A stretch of 6,111 nucleotides of DNA from Bryobacteraceae bacterium (GTDB lineage: Bacteria > Acidobacteriota > Terriglobia > Bryobacterales > Bryobacteraceae): the NCBI GenBank assembly GCA_030044325.1, contig JASHWA010000460.1, positions 1 to 6,111 on the forward strand, in the 5' to 3' direction. Both the position numbers and the translations under genes were made by a program. The notes under the pieces are model-generated. The model worked only from the letters and a program-made list of their open reading frames with translations, made no database searches and was not told the origin of the DNA. Numbering within the stretch: position 1 is the stretch's first letter; the number at the start of each line of letters is the position of its first letter. Of the stretch, positions 4,962 to 6,111 are shown one piece after another.

Positions 4962-6111
4962 CTATTCTTCTTCTTCCTCTTCGCCGGTCTTGGCTGCCCT
5001 CGCCGCCGCGATGATTTTGTCGGCTTGCGGCGCGGGGACGAAATCGTAGTGGTCGAACTCCATGGTGAAGGTCGCGCGGCCCTGCGTCATGGAGATGAGA
5101 TCGTTCTGATAATTGAGCATCTCCGACATCGGCACCTGCGCGCGGACGATCTGCGTTCCGCCCTTCGTATCCATGCCGGAAATGCGGCCGCGGCGGCCGT
5201 TCATGTCGCCCATCAGGTCGCCCGCGTATTCCACCGGCGCCTGCACCTCGACGTTCATGATGGGCTCGAGCAGCGCCGGTTTGGCCGCCTCCATCGCGGC
5301 CTTGAACGCCTTCCGCGCGGCCAGCTTGAACGACATTTCCGAGGAATCGACATCGTGATAGGAACCGTCATAGACGATCACCTTGAAATCGACCACCGGA
5401 TACCCGGCCAGGTATCCCTTCTCCGCCGCTTCGACGATGCCTTTTTCAATCGCCGGAATGAAGTTCCTGGGAATCGCGCCGCCGAAAACTTCGTTTTCGA
5501 ACGCGAATTTCTCGCCGCGCGGAAGCGGCTCCACGCGAATCCAGCAATCGCCGAACTGGCCGTGCCCGCCGGTCTGCTTCTTGTGCCGTCCCTGCACGTC
5601 GGCGCGCCCGCGAATCGTCTCGCGATACGGAATTTTCGGCGCGTGCAGCTCCACATCCACGCCGTAGCGCTTTTTCAAGCGGCTGACGATGATCTCCACG
5701 TGCTGCTGCCCGCTGCCGGCGAGCAGGAATTCCTTGGTCTGCGGATCGCGATAAAAGCGCAGCGACTTGTCTTCCTCTAAAATCTTCTGAATCGCATTGC
5801 CCATGCGATCTTCGTCGTTGCGCGTCTTTGCCGCGATGGCGTAGGCGATCGACGGCTCCGGCAGATTCACCGCCGGGTAGGCGATGGGCGAAGCTTTATC
5901 CGCCAGCGTGTCGCCGGTGACCGTCTCCTTGAGCTTGGCCACGCCTCCGATATCGCCCGCGTGCAACTCGGTCACCGGAACAATCGTTTTCCCTTGCAGC
6001 GCGCCGATGTGCGACAGCCGTTCCGCCACGCTCGAGCGCGTGTTGGTCAGATTCGCGTCGTTTTTGACGGTTCCGGAGACGACTTTGAAATACGTCACCC
6101 GGCCCGCAAAC
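4962..6111 (-). CDS. fusA: Elongation factor G paralogue, domains II-V (5' end outside window)
   Basis: The frame is open to the right edge, and FAGR precedes the GTG codon at 6098, so that GTG is internal. About 382 residues are visible, so roughly 310 are missing, including the whole GTPase domain. Numbering from that GTG, domain II covers about 1-72 (HAGDIGGVAKLKETVTGDTL at 46-65). Domain III runs about 80-160, with LAGSGQQHVEIIVSRLKKRY at 126-145. Domain IV runs about 165-275, with GRHKKQTGGHGQFGD and the tip loop DGSYHDVDSSE carrying H248. Domain V follows (NVEVQAPVEYAGDLMGDMNGRRG at 282-304, then SMTQGRATF). EF-G translocates tRNA and mRNA on the ribosome and, with RRF, splits it after termination. 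The HKKQTGGHGQFGDCW block and the six-Glu tail look more like the second EF-G-type factors common in acidobacteria than the main translocase encoded with rpsL/rpsG. Its role could therefore be in recycling or translocation under particular conditions. The symbol follows common annotation; fusA2 may be more exact. Confidence 0.92.
   Translation of the reverse strand, partial: FAGRVTYFKVVSGTVKNDANLTNTRSSVAERLSHIGALQGKTIVPVTELHAGDIGGVAKLKETVTGDTLADKASPIAYPAVNLPEPSIAYAIAAKTRNDEDRMGNAIQKILEEDKSLRFYRDPQTKEFLLAGSGQQHVEIIVSRLKKRYGVDVELHAPKIPYRETIRGRADVQGRHKKQTGGHGQFGDCWIRVEPLPRGEKFAFENEVFGGAIPRNFIPAIEKGIVEAAEKGYLAGYPVVDFKVIVYDGSYHDVDSSEMSFKLAARKAFKAAMEAAKPALLEPIMNVEVQAPVEYAGDLMGDMNGRRGRISGMDTKGGTQIVRAQVPMSEMLNYQNDLISMTQGRATFTMEFDHYDFVPAPQADKIIAAARAAKTGEEEEEE

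Noticed and set aside
4644..5780. 378-codon open frame on the + strand opposite EF-G, and a 280-codon one at 3789-4631
   Set aside because: Both are rich in Arg, His and Gln with no motif and lie fully opposite clear genes; they are expected by-products of GC bias at third codon positions.
1..6111. Mobile elements, tRNA/rRNA genes, CRISPR arrays, toxin-antitoxin or defence genes
   Set aside because: I looked for repeat-spacer patterns, terminal inverted repeats, transposase motifs and tRNA-like arms and saw none; coding density and composition look uniform throughout.

Overview
The window is GC-rich bacterial chromosome, densely packed with ordinary-looking genes. There are no RNA genes, insertion sequences, CRISPR arrays or phage genes that I can see. 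The style of the proteins points to Acidobacteriota, perhaps near Bryobacterales/Solibacter: the EF-G paralogue, the small acidic protein ending in a VPPEY-type motif, and the monoheme protein with a WGGWFVT-type block. That assignment rests on remembered family resemblance, not on a search.

The left part (1-2779) reads on the + strand. It starts with the 3' end of a gene whose C-terminus resembles metal-dependent LAS/M15-type peptidases (positions 1-243). Two bases later comes hpt, hypoxanthine phosphoribosyltransferase (246-767). Six bases after that is a membrane-anchored protein of unknown function with one haem-binding CXXCH motif (774-1988). It is followed by a small secreted class I cytochrome c (2012-2479) and a very acidic 86-residue conserved-type hypothetical protein (2519-2779). 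The short gaps of 2, 6, 23 and 39 bases suggest that at least the first four genes are co-transcribed. The two haem proteins probably act together outside the cytoplasmic membrane.

The right part (2814-6111) reads on the - strand and converges on the left block with only 34 bases between the stop codons. Its first gene in transcription order is an elongation factor G paralogue, of which domains II-V are visible; the GTPase domain lies beyond the right edge. After 21 bases comes a 708-residue membrane protein of the TgpA type (DUF3488, transglutaminase core, DUF4129) with an intact Cys-His-Asp triad.

I do not see a new biological system here. The items most worth a second look are the monoheme protein and its cytochrome partner, the acidic small protein, and the placement of the transglutaminase behind an EF-G gene instead of the usual MoxR/DUF58 genes.
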